A stretch of DNA of 55,379 bases from Fibrobacter sp. (GTDB lineage Bacteria > Fibrobacterota > Fibrobacteria > Fibrobacterales > Fibrobacteraceae): the NCBI GenBank assembly GCA_024399015.1, contig JAKSIC010000020.1, positions 1 to 55,379 on the forward strand, written 5' to 3'. Under the pieces are notes generated by a model that had not been told where the DNA came from, did no database searches, and saw only the letters and a list, made by a program, of their open reading frames with translations. Numbering within the stretch: position 1 is the stretch's first letter; each line of letters opens with the position of its first letter. This document shows, piece after piece, positions 24,492 through 34,026 of the stretch. The position numbers and the translations under genes were made by a program.

Positions 24492-25487
24492 TTAAGCCTG
24501 AGGAGCTTCCGCTGCTGCTGCGTCGTCCTTGATTTCAGACAAACGAGCGTTCACAGCCTTAGCCACGCCGAGGCGGGCGTACTTGGCAGCAACCTCCACA
24601 GCCTTTTCGATAGCCAGAGCGTCGGAACGGCCGTGAGCGATAATGCCAGTACCATTGAGGCCGAGGAGCAGAGCGCCACCAGTCATGCGGTAGTCCCACA
24701 TATTGTCGAACTTGCGGCCAGCTTCGGAATCGATGTTGCCGAACATCTTGTGGTGCATTTCGTAGAAGCCTTCGATCATCTTGAGGATGACGTTGCCGGT
24801 AAAGCCGGAGGTAACAGCCACGTCGGCCTTACCCATGATCAGGTCTTCACCTTCGATGTTGCCGATGAAGTTTACGGGAGCGTTCTTCAGGAGCTGGTAG
24901 GCTTCCTGGCAAACTGCGGGGCCCTTGTGTTCTTCTTCGCCCATGTTCACAAGGCCAACCTTCGGCTTTTCGCGACCGAAGTAGGTTTCGGCAAATGCGG
25001 AACCGGCGATAGCAAAGTCAACGAGAACAGATGCGCGTTCGTCTACGTTTGCACCAGCGTCAACGAGGACGATGGGCTTTTCGGCGGTGGGGATCACGCA
25101 ACCGATAGGCGGACGACCAAACTTTTCGGTGGTCTTGCCCAAAAGCATGAGGCAGCTGGCCATCATGGCACCGGAGTTACCGGCACTGACGGAAGCATCC
25201 ACCATACCCTTCTTCTGAAGAGCAACGCAAGTCACCAGACCGGAGTTGGGCTTCTTCTTGAGGACCATGACAGGATGTTCATCCATGGCAACAGGCTCAG
25301 GTGCATCGACCACAGAAATACCGTTGCCGGTATAACCGCGCTTTGCAAGACCAGCCTTGACCTCGGCCTCAGGTCCGCACAAAACGATATGAAGATCGGC
25401 ATCCTTATTGGCAGCGCTGATGGCACCGTCAATCACAACTTCGGGAGCGAAATCGCCACCAAGAGCATCCAGAGCAACTTTAACCAT
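24492..25487 (-). CDS. plsX: Phosphate acyltransferase PlsX
   Basis: This 331-aa peripheral membrane enzyme converts acyl-ACP to acyl-phosphate, the first committed step toward phosphatidic acid in the PlsX/PlsY pathway. The N-terminus VKVALDALGGDFAPEVVIDGA and the inner motifs SAGNSGAMMA and GEEEHKG are characteristic. The length is typical. It follows rpmF in the conserved yceD-rpmF-plsX order, though a terminator-like stem lies between rpmF and plsX. Confidence 0.95.
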   Translation of the reverse strand: MVKVALDALGGDFAPEVVIDGAISAANKDADLHIVLCGPEAEVKAGLAKRGYTGNGISVVDAPEPVAMDEHPVMVLKKKPNSGLVTCVALQKKGMVDASVSAGNSGAMMASCLMLLGKTTEKFGRPPIGCVIPTAEKPIVLVDAGANVDERASVLVDFAIAGSAFAETYFGREKPKVGLVNMGEEEHKGPAVCQEAYQLLKNAPVNFIGNIEGEDLIMGKADVAVTSGFTGNVILKMIEGFYEMHHKMFGNIDSEAGRKFDNMWDYRMTGGALLLGLNGTGIIAHGRSDALAIEKAVEVAAKYARLGVAKAVNARLSEIKDDAAAAEAPQA

Positions 25488-25537
25488 GTTGAAACTCCTT
25501 ATACATCAAAATCTTTGACTATTAAAGTCTTTAGGTA

Positions 25538-25574
25538 CAAAAAAAGGCAAGCTCCGGGTATACCGGAACTTACC
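25538..25574 (-). terminator. Terminator or attenuator between rpmF and plsX
   Basis: A 12-bp stem with two mismatches (GGTAAGTTCCGG/CCGGAGCTTGCC) is followed on the minus strand by seven T residues, 18 nt after the rpmF stop. It probably limits read-through from the ribosomal-protein gene into lipid synthesis. Confidence 0.8.
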
Positions 25575-25591
25575 TTAATATACACTAAAAA

Positions 25592-25777
25592 TTAGGCTTC
25601 GGCCTTCATGTCGATAACTTCGACACCATTGTAGAAACCGCAAACCGGGCACACGCGGTGCGGGCGCTTCACGGAACCGCAATGATCGCAAGTAGCCATA
25701 GCGGGCACTTCCATCTTCCAGTGGGTACGACGCTTGTCACGACGAGCGGTGGAAGTTTTTCTTTTAGGTACTGCCAT
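25592..25777 (-). CDS. rpmF: 50S ribosomal protein L32
   Basis: This 61-aa basic protein of the large ribosomal subunit begins [17 protein letters not shown] and has two CxxC pairs ([17 protein letters not shown]), so it is the zinc-binding form. It starts 2 nt after the upstream DUF177 gene ends, indicating tight coupling. Confidence 0.96.
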   Translation of the reverse strand: MAVPKRKTSTARRDKRRTHWKMEVPAMATCDHCGSVKRPHRVCPVCGFYNGVEVIDMKAEA

Positions 25778-25779
25778 TT

Positions 25780-26307
25780 TTAACTCCTGTTTTCCATTTT
25801 GCTCTTAAGAGCTTTGAGTTTTTCCCAGCGGGGATCCAAGGGCTTTTCGCCATCGGCATCCTCTTCTGGCTTGTTGTTTGTTACAAAGATAAAATCTTCG
25901 TCGGGATTTTTCACGGGTGCTTGCGGTTCTTGCAGTATAATTAGCTCACGAACGCACTCGGAAACGTCAACGAAGTACTGCCCCTGGGGGATCTTGAACG
26001 CGTAGACATCGACGTCTTCGTCATCCAGTTCCTGTTTTTGCACCTGAGTACGTTCAACTTCGACCACGATTTCAGTGGAGAAGGGTCGGTCGAACGGTTC
26101 CAAAGTGCGGGAGCAGGTCAGCGTTTGCACGCCGGAGATCGTACCAGTCACAAGCCACTTGTTGTCGCCTTCGGGGCTAACCAGCACCTGAGCTACCAGA
26201 TCGCCCTTTAGGTGCAGTTCGTCGAAGATTTCAGGGGCATCGGCATGGGACCAGACCACCTGGCGGTCTTCGGGTTCAGTCAGTGTTTGTGCAATATCGA
26301 ATCTCAA
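25780..26307 (-). CDS. yceD: YceD/DUF177 family protein
   Basis: This 175-aa acidic protein is of the YceD family, nearly always encoded just before rpmF and implicated in 23S rRNA accumulation. The conserved central [10 protein letters not shown] (with Cys and the following strand) and an acidic C-terminal half ([19 protein letters not shown]) fit the family. It opens the yceD-rpmF-plsX unit and is divergent from the GH13 gene at 26380, so the 72-bp gap must hold both promoters. Confidence 0.88.
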   Translation of the reverse strand: MRFDIAQTLTEPEDRQVVWSHADAPEIFDELHLKGDLVAQVLVSPEGDNKWLVTGTISGVQTLTCSRTLEPFDRPFSTEIVVEVERTQVQKQELDDEDVDVYAFKIPQGQYFVDVSECVRELIILQEPQAPVKNPDEDFIFVTNNKPEEDADGEKPLDPRWEKLKALKSKMENRS

Positions 26308-26379
26308 AGTGGCTCAAATTTAGTAAAAACCCGTTTTTGAGTCAATATAGGTCCATAATGTTCATAGATTTAGGTCACT

Positions 26380-28131
26380 ATGTGTGAAAATCGGACAAAT
26401 TTCAAGGAATCGGGCAAGGGCTGCGCAGACAAGAATCGCGCGGACTGGTGGAAGAAGACCATCGCCTACGAAATCTACCCCAGCAGTTTCCAGGATTCCA
26501 ACGGCGACGGCATCGGCGACTTGAACGGAATCGCAAGCCGACTACCCTACCTGGAGACCCTTGGCGTGGGAGCCCTGTGGCTCACCCCGGTGTACGCCTC
26601 CCCCATGGTGGACAACGGCTACGACGTTTCCGATTTTTACGACATCAACCCTATTTTCGGCACCATGGCGGACATGGACCGTCTGATTCAGGAAGGGGAC
26701 CGCCACGGAATCAAGATCGTCATGGACCTGGTTTTCAACCACACTTCCGACCAGTGCAAATGGTTCCTGGAATCCAGGAGCAGCCGCGAAAACGAGAAAA
26801 GCGACTGGTACATTTGGCGGGACCCCCGCATGGTCAAGGATGAAGCCTTCGGCGAACTGCGCAGGATGCCGCCCAACAACTGGCGTGGAATTTTCGGAGG
26901 CTCGGTGTGGGAGTGGTGCGAAGAGCGCCAGCAGTACTATATGCACACGTTTGCAACCGCACAGCCGGACTTGAACTGGGAATGTGCCGAGGTTCGTCGG
27001 GCCCTTTACGATATCGCCAACTTCTGGATTGAGAAGGGCGTTGGCGGGTTCAGGATTGACGCCATCCCCTACATCAAGAAACCTCAGGACTTCGGGGATG
27101 GCGTGCCGGACGCGGGTGACGGTCTCGCTAGCGTCCACACCATGACCGTCAACACCGACGGCATTCTCGACTTCCTTTACGAATTCAAGAAGAACGTTAC
27201 CGAAGGCAAGAACGTCTTTACCGTAGCGGAAGCCAACGGTGTAGGCCCAGAAGATTTGAAGTACTGGGTCGGCGAACAAGGCGCCTTCGATATGTTATTT
27301 GAATTCGGTCACCTCCACGACGTGGAACTATGGTGCAAGCCTGGCCCCTTCGGCATCATAGATTTCAAGAAAGCCCTTACAGCAAGCCAGAAGGCTACGG
27401 CCACCAACGGCTGGTATCCTGTATTCTTCGAGAACCACGACAAACCCCGCTGCATCAACAACTACTTCTCCCCCGCCGCAGATTCCGTACTCGCAGCAAA
27501 AGCCATCGGCACCTTGATGTTCACTCTGCGCGGAACGCCCTTCATTTTCGAAGGACAGGAACTGGGCATGACCAACGTGAAGTGGAGCTCCATCGATACT
27601 TACAACGAAGTCAATTCCAAGGCTCAGTACAAGTTCGCGCTGGAAGAAGGTTTCTCTCCGGCGCAGGCACTGGAATTCGTCCACCTGTTCAGCCGCGACA
27701 ACGCACGCACTCCCATGCAATGGAACGCAGAAGCAAACGCAGGCTTTACCACAGGCAAGCCCTGGCTTCCCGTCAATGAGAACTTCACAAACATCAATGC
27801 GGAAAGCGAAAACAACAATGACGCATCTGTATTAAGTTGGTACAAAAAACTCATCCAGTTGAGAGCCGAAAAATCTTCTCTCACGGAAGGTCGTTTCGAA
27901 GCCTTGATTCCGGACCATCCACAGATTTTTGCATACAAGCGAATCAGTGAAAAAGAATCCTGGACAATTCTCGTCAATATGTCTGAAGCCGGGGCGAAGT
28001 TCGACATATCCTTAATCCAGGGTTCCGAACTTCAAATATCCAGCATCGAGAGTTGCTCGCCGGCGAAAAAATCACGAGCCTCCGAAGGAGCGTTATTGCC
28101 CCTAGAAGCCGTAATTCTCAAGTCTGTTTAG
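26380..28131 (+). CDS. GH13 alpha-glucosidase / oligo-1,6-glucosidase-like
   Basis: This 583-aa protein has no signal peptide and should act in the cytoplasm on maltodextrins, isomaltose or similar. It opens with WWKKTIAYEIYPSSFQDSNG. The catalytic machinery is complete: DLVFNHTS, nucleophile Asp227 in GFRIDAIPY, acid/base Glu284 in VAEANG, and stabiliser Asp354 in FENHDKPR. The QPDLNW motif marks the oligo-1,6-glucosidase subfamily, related to DexB/MalL. Exact linkage preference and possible transglycosylation cannot be told. It lies just upstream of the GH9 gene, on the same strand but 113 nt away with its own leader, so a shared operon is uncertain. Confidence 0.9.
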   Translation: MCENRTNFKESGKGCADKNRADWWKKTIAYEIYPSSFQDSNGDGIGDLNGIASRLPYLETLGVGALWLTPVYASPMVDNGYDVSDFYDINPIFGTMADMDRLIQEGDRHGIKIVMDLVFNHTSDQCKWFLESRSSRENEKSDWYIWRDPRMVKDEAFGELRRMPPNNWRGIFGGSVWEWCEERQQYYMHTFATAQPDLNWECAEVRRALYDIANFWIEKGVGGFRIDAIPYIKKPQDFGDGVPDAGDGLASVHTMTVNTDGILDFLYEFKKNVTEGKNVFTVAEANGVGPEDLKYWVGEQGAFDMLFEFGHLHDVELWCKPGPFGIIDFKKALTASQKATATNGWYPVFFENHDKPRCINNYFSPAADSVLAAKAIGTLMFTLRGTPFIFEGQELGMTNVKWSSIDTYNEVNSKAQYKFALEEGFSPAQALEFVHLFSRDNARTPMQWNAEANAGFTTGKPWLPVNENFTNINAESENNNDASVLSWYKKLIQLRAEKSSLTEGRFEALIPDHPQIFAYKRISEKESWTILVNMSEAGAKFDISLIQGSELQISSIESCSPAKKSRASEGALLPLEAVILKSV

Positions 28132-28243
28132 ATAAAGTTACACACTTTCAAAAACCTCCTGAATTTATCCCAGGGGTTTCCGGAATGCCTTAAGAAATAA
28201 GGTAATTTTGGCTCATTGGTGTTTGGTCCAAACGGAGATACCT

Positions 28244-30034
28244 ATGAATTTTAAAAAGCTTTTTATGGCAGGCCTTGCATGCTTCGGTCTCGCTGCAACA
28301 GATTCCTTTGCAGCACTGAGCACCGATGACTACGTTGAAGCGGCCTGGATGACCACCCGTTTTTACGGTGCACAGCGTTCTGGCGAAGGTCCCAACTGGC
28401 TCGCTTTCGGCACAAACTACACTACCAGTTTCACAAAGGACAACTACCAGGGCAAGGATGTTTCCGGCGGTTGGTTCGACTGCGGCGACCACGTGATGTA
28501 CGGTCAGTCCCAGGGTTTCTCTTCCTACGTTCTCGCACTGTCCTACGCAGAATTCACCGAAGGTTTCTACGACCTTTACACCGGTGACTATTCCGACTAC
28601 AAGGCTGCAAACGACTACACCCGCAAGAGCGGCAAGCCCAACAAGATCCGCGACCTTTTGGAAGAACTTCGCTACGAAGCGGACTTCTGGGTAAAGGCAG
28701 CCATCAGCTCCAGCGCATTCGTCACTGTAAAGGGCGACGGCAACGCAGACCACACCAAGTGGGTGACCCCGGGTAAGATGAGCACCCTCGGTTCTGGAGA
28801 AGGCGGTCAGTCTCGATCCATTACCGGTAACGCAAACGACAGCTTTACTCCGGGCATGGCTGCAGCAATGCTGGCTGTAATGGCCCGTGTGGACCCCGAC
28901 AAGTCCAACCAAACCAAGTACTTGGCTGCAGCAAAGAACGCTTATGCTTACTCCAAGAGTCATAGCGGTATCACCAACTCCGCAGGTTTCTACGAATCCA
29001 GCTGGTGGGGCGGCAGAACTACAGACGGCGTGTTCCTTGCCGCATTGGAACTCTACCGTACAACCAAGGACAACACCTATAAGTCCGATGCTGAAAAGTA
29101 TTTCGACAAGATCGAATTCGCCAAGGGTTCCGACACTCGTCTGAACTACGCAAACGCGGTTCCTCTTTCCGCAGTGATGGGTCAGTGGGTTCTTGACCTG
29201 CAGCCGGGCGGATCCTACCGTGACGCGCTGTACCTCCTGGACCATATCTATTCTGATTACGAAAAGAACTCCAACGGAATCTTCATGCGTGAAACCGGCG
29301 GTGGCGGAAGCTTCTCCGTACGTACCCCGTCTGGTGGCGCATTCCTTTACGCTCTTTACGCAAAGCTTTCTGGCGATACTGACTACGATTCTGCCATCGA
29401 AAAGAACGTTGCCTACTTGCTGGGTGACAACAACAACAAGAAGTCCTATGTGGTTGGCTTTACCCGCAACAGCGCCAAGGCTCCCACCGCTCCGCACCAT
29501 CGTGGCTACTACGCAAACGAAAACCCGGACATGGACGTGAACTCCGGCTTCAACGTTCCTGAAAAGAACAAGTTGCTGGGCGGCATGATTGCAGGCGCAT
29601 TCAGCGACGGCAACCACAGCGGTGACAAGTCCCAGTGGAACGTGAACGAAGTCTGCGTTGACTTGAACGCTCCCATGGTTGGCGCTCTCGGCTACATCCT
29701 GAGCAAGAAGGCTCCGAAGACCGATGTGGACCTCGGCATCAAGGAAGCAGAAAAGCCGGCCGATACCACCAAGAAGGATACTACCACTGGTATCATTTCG
29801 GAAATTGCAATGAACAGCGCATTCTCCATGAACCAGAGCGGTATGGACCTGTCCATCGTTAATGCAAAGAACGAAGGCTTCAAGGTTCAGGTGTTCGACA
29901 TGCTTGGCAACAAGGTCCAGGAAGTGATCAGCACTGGCAACAGCGCTAACTTCACCTTGCAGGCCAAGGGCGTTCTCCACGTGAAGGTTACCTCTGGCCT
30001 CGCCCAGAAGGTCTACACCGTGAAGGCTCTGTAA
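28244..30034 (+). CDS. Secreted GH9 endoglucanase
   Basis: This 596-aa protein hydrolyses beta-1,4-glucan (cellulose). The start is the ATG after GGAGATACCT; an in-frame start 12 codons upstream was not used. A signal peptide ends at SFA. The GH9 catalytic domain fills most of the chain: Asp79 and Asp82 in WFDCGDHV, APHHRG, and acid Glu469 in NEVCVDLNAP. Unlike many GH9 enzymes no separate Ig-like or CBM module is obvious. After a Thr/Lys-rich linker (TTKKDTTT) a roughly 75-residue C-terminal domain (VQVFDMLGNKVQEV, ending VYTVKAL) resembles a type IX sorting/anchoring domain. Codon bias suggests high expression. Confidence 0.93.
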   Translation: MNFKKLFMAGLACFGLAATDSFAALSTDDYVEAAWMTTRFYGAQRSGEGPNWLAFGTNYTTSFTKDNYQGKDVSGGWFDCGDHVMYGQSQGFSSYVLALSYAEFTEGFYDLYTGDYSDYKAANDYTRKSGKPNKIRDLLEELRYEADFWVKAAISSSAFVTVKGDGNADHTKWVTPGKMSTLGSGEGGQSRSITGNANDSFTPGMAAAMLAVMARVDPDKSNQTKYLAAAKNAYAYSKSHSGITNSAGFYESSWWGGRTTDGVFLAALELYRTTKDNTYKSDAEKYFDKIEFAKGSDTRLNYANAVPLSAVMGQWVLDLQPGGSYRDALYLLDHIYSDYEKNSNGIFMRETGGGGSFSVRTPSGGAFLYALYAKLSGDTDYDSAIEKNVAYLLGDNNNKKSYVVGFTRNSAKAPTAPHHRGYYANENPDMDVNSGFNVPEKNKLLGGMIAGAFSDGNHSGDKSQWNVNEVCVDLNAPMVGALGYILSKKAPKTDVDLGIKEAEKPADTTKKDTTTGIISEIAMNSAFSMNQSGMDLSIVNAKNEGFKVQVFDMLGNKVQEVISTGNSANFTLQAKGVLHVKVTSGLAQKVYTVKAL

Positions 30035-30059
30035 TAAGAACTTCTTACATATGTATTAG

Positions 30060-30093
30060 GAGACCCGACCACGCCGGCCGGGTCCTTTTTTTT
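30060..30093 (+). terminator. Rho-independent terminator of the GH9 gene
   Basis: GACCCG/CGGGTC stem with an inner GCC/GGC pair, followed by CTTTTTTTTT, 25 nt after the stop. Confidence 0.88.
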
Positions 30094-30189
30094 GGTAAAC
30101 ATTTGTGCAGTTTGATTTGAAAATCCAGTGCATTTTTGACGGCCACGGTTTTTGCGACTCGGAAACTTGAACTACATTTGCAGCGGAAA

Positions 30190-31326
30190 ATGTTTTTTGA
30201 CGTCGTTACATATATAGTCATAGCTCTGCTATCGATTACCGGCCTGTTCTACTTCGGGCTGGTTCTCCGCTTTTTCTTTGTACTGGGAAAAGTGCGTGCA
30301 GGCAATAGCGATGTCTCCCCCGCACCCAAGGTAAGTATCCTCATTGCCGCCCGAAACGAAGCCGAAGGCATCCGAGCCTGCCTCGACTCCGTCATGGCAC
30401 AGGACTACGCCGGTTTCTGGGAAGTCTGGGTAGCCGACGACCGCAGTGACGACGACACCCCAAAAATCCTTGCTGAATATGCGGAACGCTATCCCGAAAA
30501 ATTCCACGTGCTCACCATCAAGGAAATCCCCGAAGGAGTGAGCCCGAAAAAGCATGCCCTCAGCCGCATGATTGAAGTTTGCGATGGCGACATCCTCTGC
30601 CTTACCGACGCAGACTGCATTGTAAAGCCCACCTGGATTTCGGGAACTGTACGCGAATTTGAGCCGGGCATTGAAATGGTGGCTGGCCACTCCTACATTC
30701 CCACCACCCCGGGCAAGGAAAGCGCCCTGATTTTCCTCCAGGCAGTGGAAACCATGATTTACCGCGTGGCAGGCACCGCAGGCATCGCTATGCACCTGCC
30801 CCTTACCAGCACCGGCAACAACCTTTCCTACCGCAAGACTTTCTTCAAGAACGTAAACGGTTTTGACAATGTCATCAAGCTGCAGAGCGGTGATGACGAC
30901 CTGCTGATGCAAAAACTTGCCAAGGAACGCCCCTGGGCAATGCGCTACTGCATTACCGAGGAAACCTTTGTGACCACCAGCGGAAAAGACACTTTGAAGG
31001 GACTGTGGGAACAGCGCAAGCGCTGGGCCTCCACCACAATCCACTACACCCCGAAAATCGTGTTCGTCTTGTCCATGATTTTCCTGTTCCTTGCCATGCA
31101 GTGTATCGCAGCCATCCTTTCTCCCTTCAGTTTTGAAATTTTCATGGCCACAGCCATTGTCTTCGCACTCAAGTGCGTAGGCGACTTCGTTTTAATAGTC
31201 CGCGGGCTCAAGGTGTTCAAACAGCCGCACCTCCTCAAGTGGTGCATTCCTGTAGAATTCCTCATTGCCCCCTTCACCGTGTTGGCCGTCATTTTTGGCC
31301 TGCTCGGCAAATTCAAATGGAAATAA
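30190..31326 (+). CDS. Membrane-bound family 2 glycosyltransferase
   Basis: This 378-aa inner-membrane enzyme has an N-terminal membrane helix (VVTYIVIALLSITGLFYFG), a cytosolic GT-A domain and two or three C-terminal helices. KVSILIAARNEAEGI, DDRSDDDT, the DxD-type DADC, GDDDLL (catalytic Asp) and QRKRW (QxxRW) are the marks of processive or lipid-linked GT2 enzymes. The ATG at 30190 is preferred to a TTG at 30136, which would add 18 non-hydrophobic residues. It probably makes a surface polysaccharide or glycolipid. The topoisomerase gene begins 4 nt after its stop, so the two are cotranscribed; the functional reason is unclear. Confidence 0.85.
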   Translation: MFFDVVTYIVIALLSITGLFYFGLVLRFFFVLGKVRAGNSDVSPAPKVSILIAARNEAEGIRACLDSVMAQDYAGFWEVWVADDRSDDDTPKILAEYAERYPEKFHVLTIKEIPEGVSPKKHALSRMIEVCDGDILCLTDADCIVKPTWISGTVREFEPGIEMVAGHSYIPTTPGKESALIFLQAVETMIYRVAGTAGIAMHLPLTSTGNNLSYRKTFFKNVNGFDNVIKLQSGDDDLLMQKLAKERPWAMRYCITEETFVTTSGKDTLKGLWEQRKRWASTTIHYTPKIVFVLSMIFLFLAMQCIAAILSPFSFEIFMATAIVFALKCVGDFVLIVRGLKVFKQPHLLKWCIPVEFLIAPFTVLAVIFGLLGKFKWK

Positions 31327-31329
31327 CAG

Positions 31330-33912
31330 ATGGCAACAACTAAGGCAACGACAACAAAGTCTAAGACCACCACTGCAAAGGCAACAAAGACTGCAACCAA
31401 GACCGCAGCCAAGGCTACCAAGAAAGCCGCCAAGCCCGCTGTTGAAGGCAAGACCCTCATTATCGCCGAAAAGCCCAGCGTCGCCCTGGACCTTGTGAAG
31501 GTTCTCGGTCAGAAGTCCTTTACCAAGGGTAACGGAGTCTATGAAAGCGACACCACCATCGTGAGCCACGCCATCGGCCACCTGGTTGAAATCGCCGATC
31601 CCAAGGAAATCGATGAACGCTACAAGAAATGGGAAATGAGCACTCTTCCCATGTTGCCGGAAAAGTTCCCCTTGTCCGCAAACCCGCAGACCAAGGCCCA
31701 GCTTTCCATCTTGAGCAAGCTGATCAAGCGCAAGGACGTGACCACCATCGTGAACGCATGCGATGCCGGCCGCGAAGGTGAACTGATTTTCTTCTACATC
31801 CTGGACTACGTGCTGAAGGGCAAGTTCACGGGCAAGACCATCAAGCGCCTGTGGATGCAGAGTATGACCCCTGCCGCCATCCAGGAAGCATTTGACAATA
31901 TGCGCGACGGCGCCGACATGGAAAACCTGAAGGCAGCAGCCCTTTGCCGAAGCGAAGCCGACTGGCTCATCGGCATGAACGGTAGCCGAGGCCTTACCGC
32001 CTACAATAGCTCCATGGGCGGTTTCCAGATTACCCCCTGCGGCCGTGTGCAAACCCCGACCCTCGCCATTATCGTGAACCGCGAAGAAGAACGCCACCAG
32101 TTCGTTCCCAAGAAGTTCTGGACGGTGGAAGCGGAATTCGACAACGAAGGCAGCACCTACGCCGGTAAGTGGTTTACCACCGAAGGCGACAGCAAGCAGA
32201 AGCAGATTTTTGACGAAAAGCGTGTTCAGGACATCCTCAAGAAGGTGAAGGGCAAAGCCGGCACCATCCAGGAGACCACCGCTCCCAGTTTTCAGAAGTG
32301 CGGTCCGTTGTACGACCTGACCACCCTTCAGCGTGAAGCCAACAACCGTTTCGGCTTTAGCGCAAAGACCACCCTTTCTATCGCCCAGGCCCTGTACGAA
32401 CGCCACAAGGCAACCACCTATCCGCGTACCGACAGCAAGTGCCTCCCCGAAGACTACGTGGGCACCGTAAAGTCCACCATGGGCAAGATTACCGGCAGCC
32501 TCAGCACCTTCGCCCAGGCAGCCCTCAACAACAACTGGATCGTCAAGACTCCCAAGGTCTTTGACAACTCCAAGATTTCGGACCACTTTGCCATTATCCC
32601 CACCGGCGTCATGCCCACGGATTTGACCGAAGCGGAACAGAAAATCTTCACCATGATCTGCCAGCGCTTTATCGCCGTGTTCTATCCGCCTGCAAAGTAC
32701 CTGAACACCACCCGCGTCACCACCGTGGAAAAGGAAACCTTCCTCACCGAAGGCAAGATTTTGGTGGAACCCGGTTTCAAGGCTGTTTACGGCAAGGATT
32801 CCGATGATGAATCCAACATCCCGCAGCTGAAGGGCGACAAGGCCAAGAACGTGGAAATCGAAGCCAAGGAAGACTTCACCAAGCCTCCTGCACACTACAC
32901 CGAAAGCACCCTTCTTTCCATGATGGAAAGCGCCGGTAAGCTGGTGGAAGAGGGCGAACTCCGCGACGCCATGAAGGAACGTGGCCTTGGAACTCCGGCA
33001 ACCCGTGCAGCCATTATTGAAAAACTGGTCACCGACAAGTACGTGGTCCGCGACGGCAAGGACATGATTCCCACCGCCAAGGCATTCGACCTCATCAAGG
33101 TTCTGAAGGCCATGGACATCGAAGCCCTCACCAGCCCGGAACTGACTGGCGAATGGGAATACAAGATGGAGCAGATCGAAAAGGGTAAGGAAACCCGCGA
33201 AAGCTTCATGAATGGCATCGTGGAAATGACCAAGACCATGGTGAAGAACATCAAGGGCTTCAAGGAAGAAAGTACTACCGGCGAAGCAAGCTTCAGCCCG
33301 GTGAACGGCAAGAAGGTCATGGAAACCGTTAGCCGTTACACCACCGAAGACGGCATCGTGATCCGCAAGATGATTGGCGGTAAGCGTCTTTCTGATGAAG
33401 AAATCGTTGAGCTATTGACCAACAGAAAGATCGGTCCTCTCGCAGGTTTCCGCAGCAAGAAGGGTGCAGAATTCTCTGCAGTGGTCATCATCAACGACCA
33501 GAACAAGATTGAATTTGTCTTTGACGACAACCGCGAAGGCGCCGAAGTAGAATTGGGCGAACAGGTTGGCGTGTCCCCGCTGGATGGAGCACCGGTGTTC
33601 GAAACTTTGACCGGCTACGTCAGCGATTCCTATGTGAAGAAGGAACCCAGCGGCCTGCAGTTGCCGAAGATTCTTTTGGGCAAGGAAATTCCCCTGGACG
33701 CCATCAAGACCATGCTTTCCGGCGTGGGCGTGAAGACTGAACTCATCAGAGGATTCCGCAGCAACAAGACTCACCGCACCTTCGACGCATTCCTCTATGT
33801 GGACAAGAGCGGCAAGCTGAAGTTCGATTTCCCACCTCGCGAATTCAAGCCGAGACGCTGGGGCGCCAAGAAGCCCGCCGCAAAGAGCAGTGCCGAAGAT
33901 TACGTGCCTTAG
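31330..33912 (+). CDS. topB: Type IA DNA topoisomerase (topoisomerase III-like)
   Basis: This 860-aa enzyme relaxes or decatenates DNA through a 5'-phosphotyrosine link. After a 40-residue Lys/Ala/Thr-rich tail like histone H1 comes the Toprim domain (LIIAEKPSVALDL, then DAGREGEL). The active-site region TTYPRTDS carries the catalytic tyrosine, and ERGLGTPATRA is another family motif. The C-terminus has no zinc fingers but two Toprim_Crpt-type repeats (each with a GFRSxK core: GFRSKKGAEF, GFRSNKTHR). It is translationally close to the upstream glycosyltransferase gene. The basic N-terminal tail is unusual and probably aids DNA binding. The symbol follows similarity to TopB; a TopA role cannot be excluded. 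Confidence 0.88.
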   Translation: MATTKATTTKSKTTTAKATKTATKTAAKATKKAAKPAVEGKTLIIAEKPSVALDLVKVLGQKSFTKGNGVYESDTTIVSHAIGHLVEIADPKEIDERYKKWEMSTLPMLPEKFPLSANPQTKAQLSILSKLIKRKDVTTIVNACDAGREGELIFFYILDYVLKGKFTGKTIKRLWMQSMTPAAIQEAFDNMRDGADMENLKAAALCRSEADWLIGMNGSRGLTAYNSSMGGFQITPCGRVQTPTLAIIVNREEERHQFVPKKFWTVEAEFDNEGSTYAGKWFTTEGDSKQKQIFDEKRVQDILKKVKGKAGTIQETTAPSFQKCGPLYDLTTLQREANNRFGFSAKTTLSIAQALYERHKATTYPRTDSKCLPEDYVGTVKSTMGKITGSLSTFAQAALNNNWIVKTPKVFDNSKISDHFAIIPTGVMPTDLTEAEQKIFTMICQRFIAVFYPPAKYLNTTRVTTVEKETFLTEGKILVEPGFKAVYGKDSDDESNIPQLKGDKAKNVEIEAKEDFTKPPAHYTESTLLSMMESAGKLVEEGELRDAMKERGLGTPATRAAIIEKLVTDKYVVRDGKDMIPTAKAFDLIKVLKAMDIEALTSPELTGEWEYKMEQIEKGKETRESFMNGIVEMTKTMVKNIKGFKEESTTGEASFSPVNGKKVMETVSRYTTEDGIVIRKMIGGKRLSDEEIVELLTNRKIGPLAGFRSKKGAEFSAVVIINDQNKIEFVFDDNREGAEVELGEQVGVSPLDGAPVFETLTGYVSDSYVKKEPSGLQLPKILLGKEIPLDAIKTMLSGVGVKTELIRGFRSNKTHRTFDAFLYVDKSGKLKFDFPPREFKPRRWGAKKPAAKSSAEDYVP

Positions 33913-33972
33913 GAGGTTCGAGGCTCCAGGTGCCAGGCTCGAGGTTCGTGGCCTAAGGCCAGGACTCGGGTT
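33912..33972. repeat. CGAGG-rich intergenic repeat after the topoisomerase gene
   Basis: Degenerate units of GAGGTTCGAGG and CCAGGCTCGAGG type begin right at the stop codon. A similar tract follows the cysS stop at 40364. Confidence 0.55.
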
Positions 33973-34026
33973 AAAGTGACGGATGGTTGGGAGGCCACAA
34001 GAAATCACTGACTAGCGAAAGGTTTG

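Noticed and set aside
28190-29980. 596-codon minus-strand ORF antisense to the GH9 endoglucanase
   Set aside because: Cys/Val/Gly-rich shadow of a highly biased gene; the GH9 frame has all catalytic motifs.
31192-32895. 567-codon minus-strand ORF over the topoisomerase gene
   Set aside because: Shadow frame; the plus frame carries the Toprim and active-site tyrosine motifs.
33412-34008. 198-codon minus-strand ORF across the topoisomerase end and the CGAGG repeat
   Set aside because: It reads through repeat sequence and antisense of a known gene; the translation has no domain pattern.
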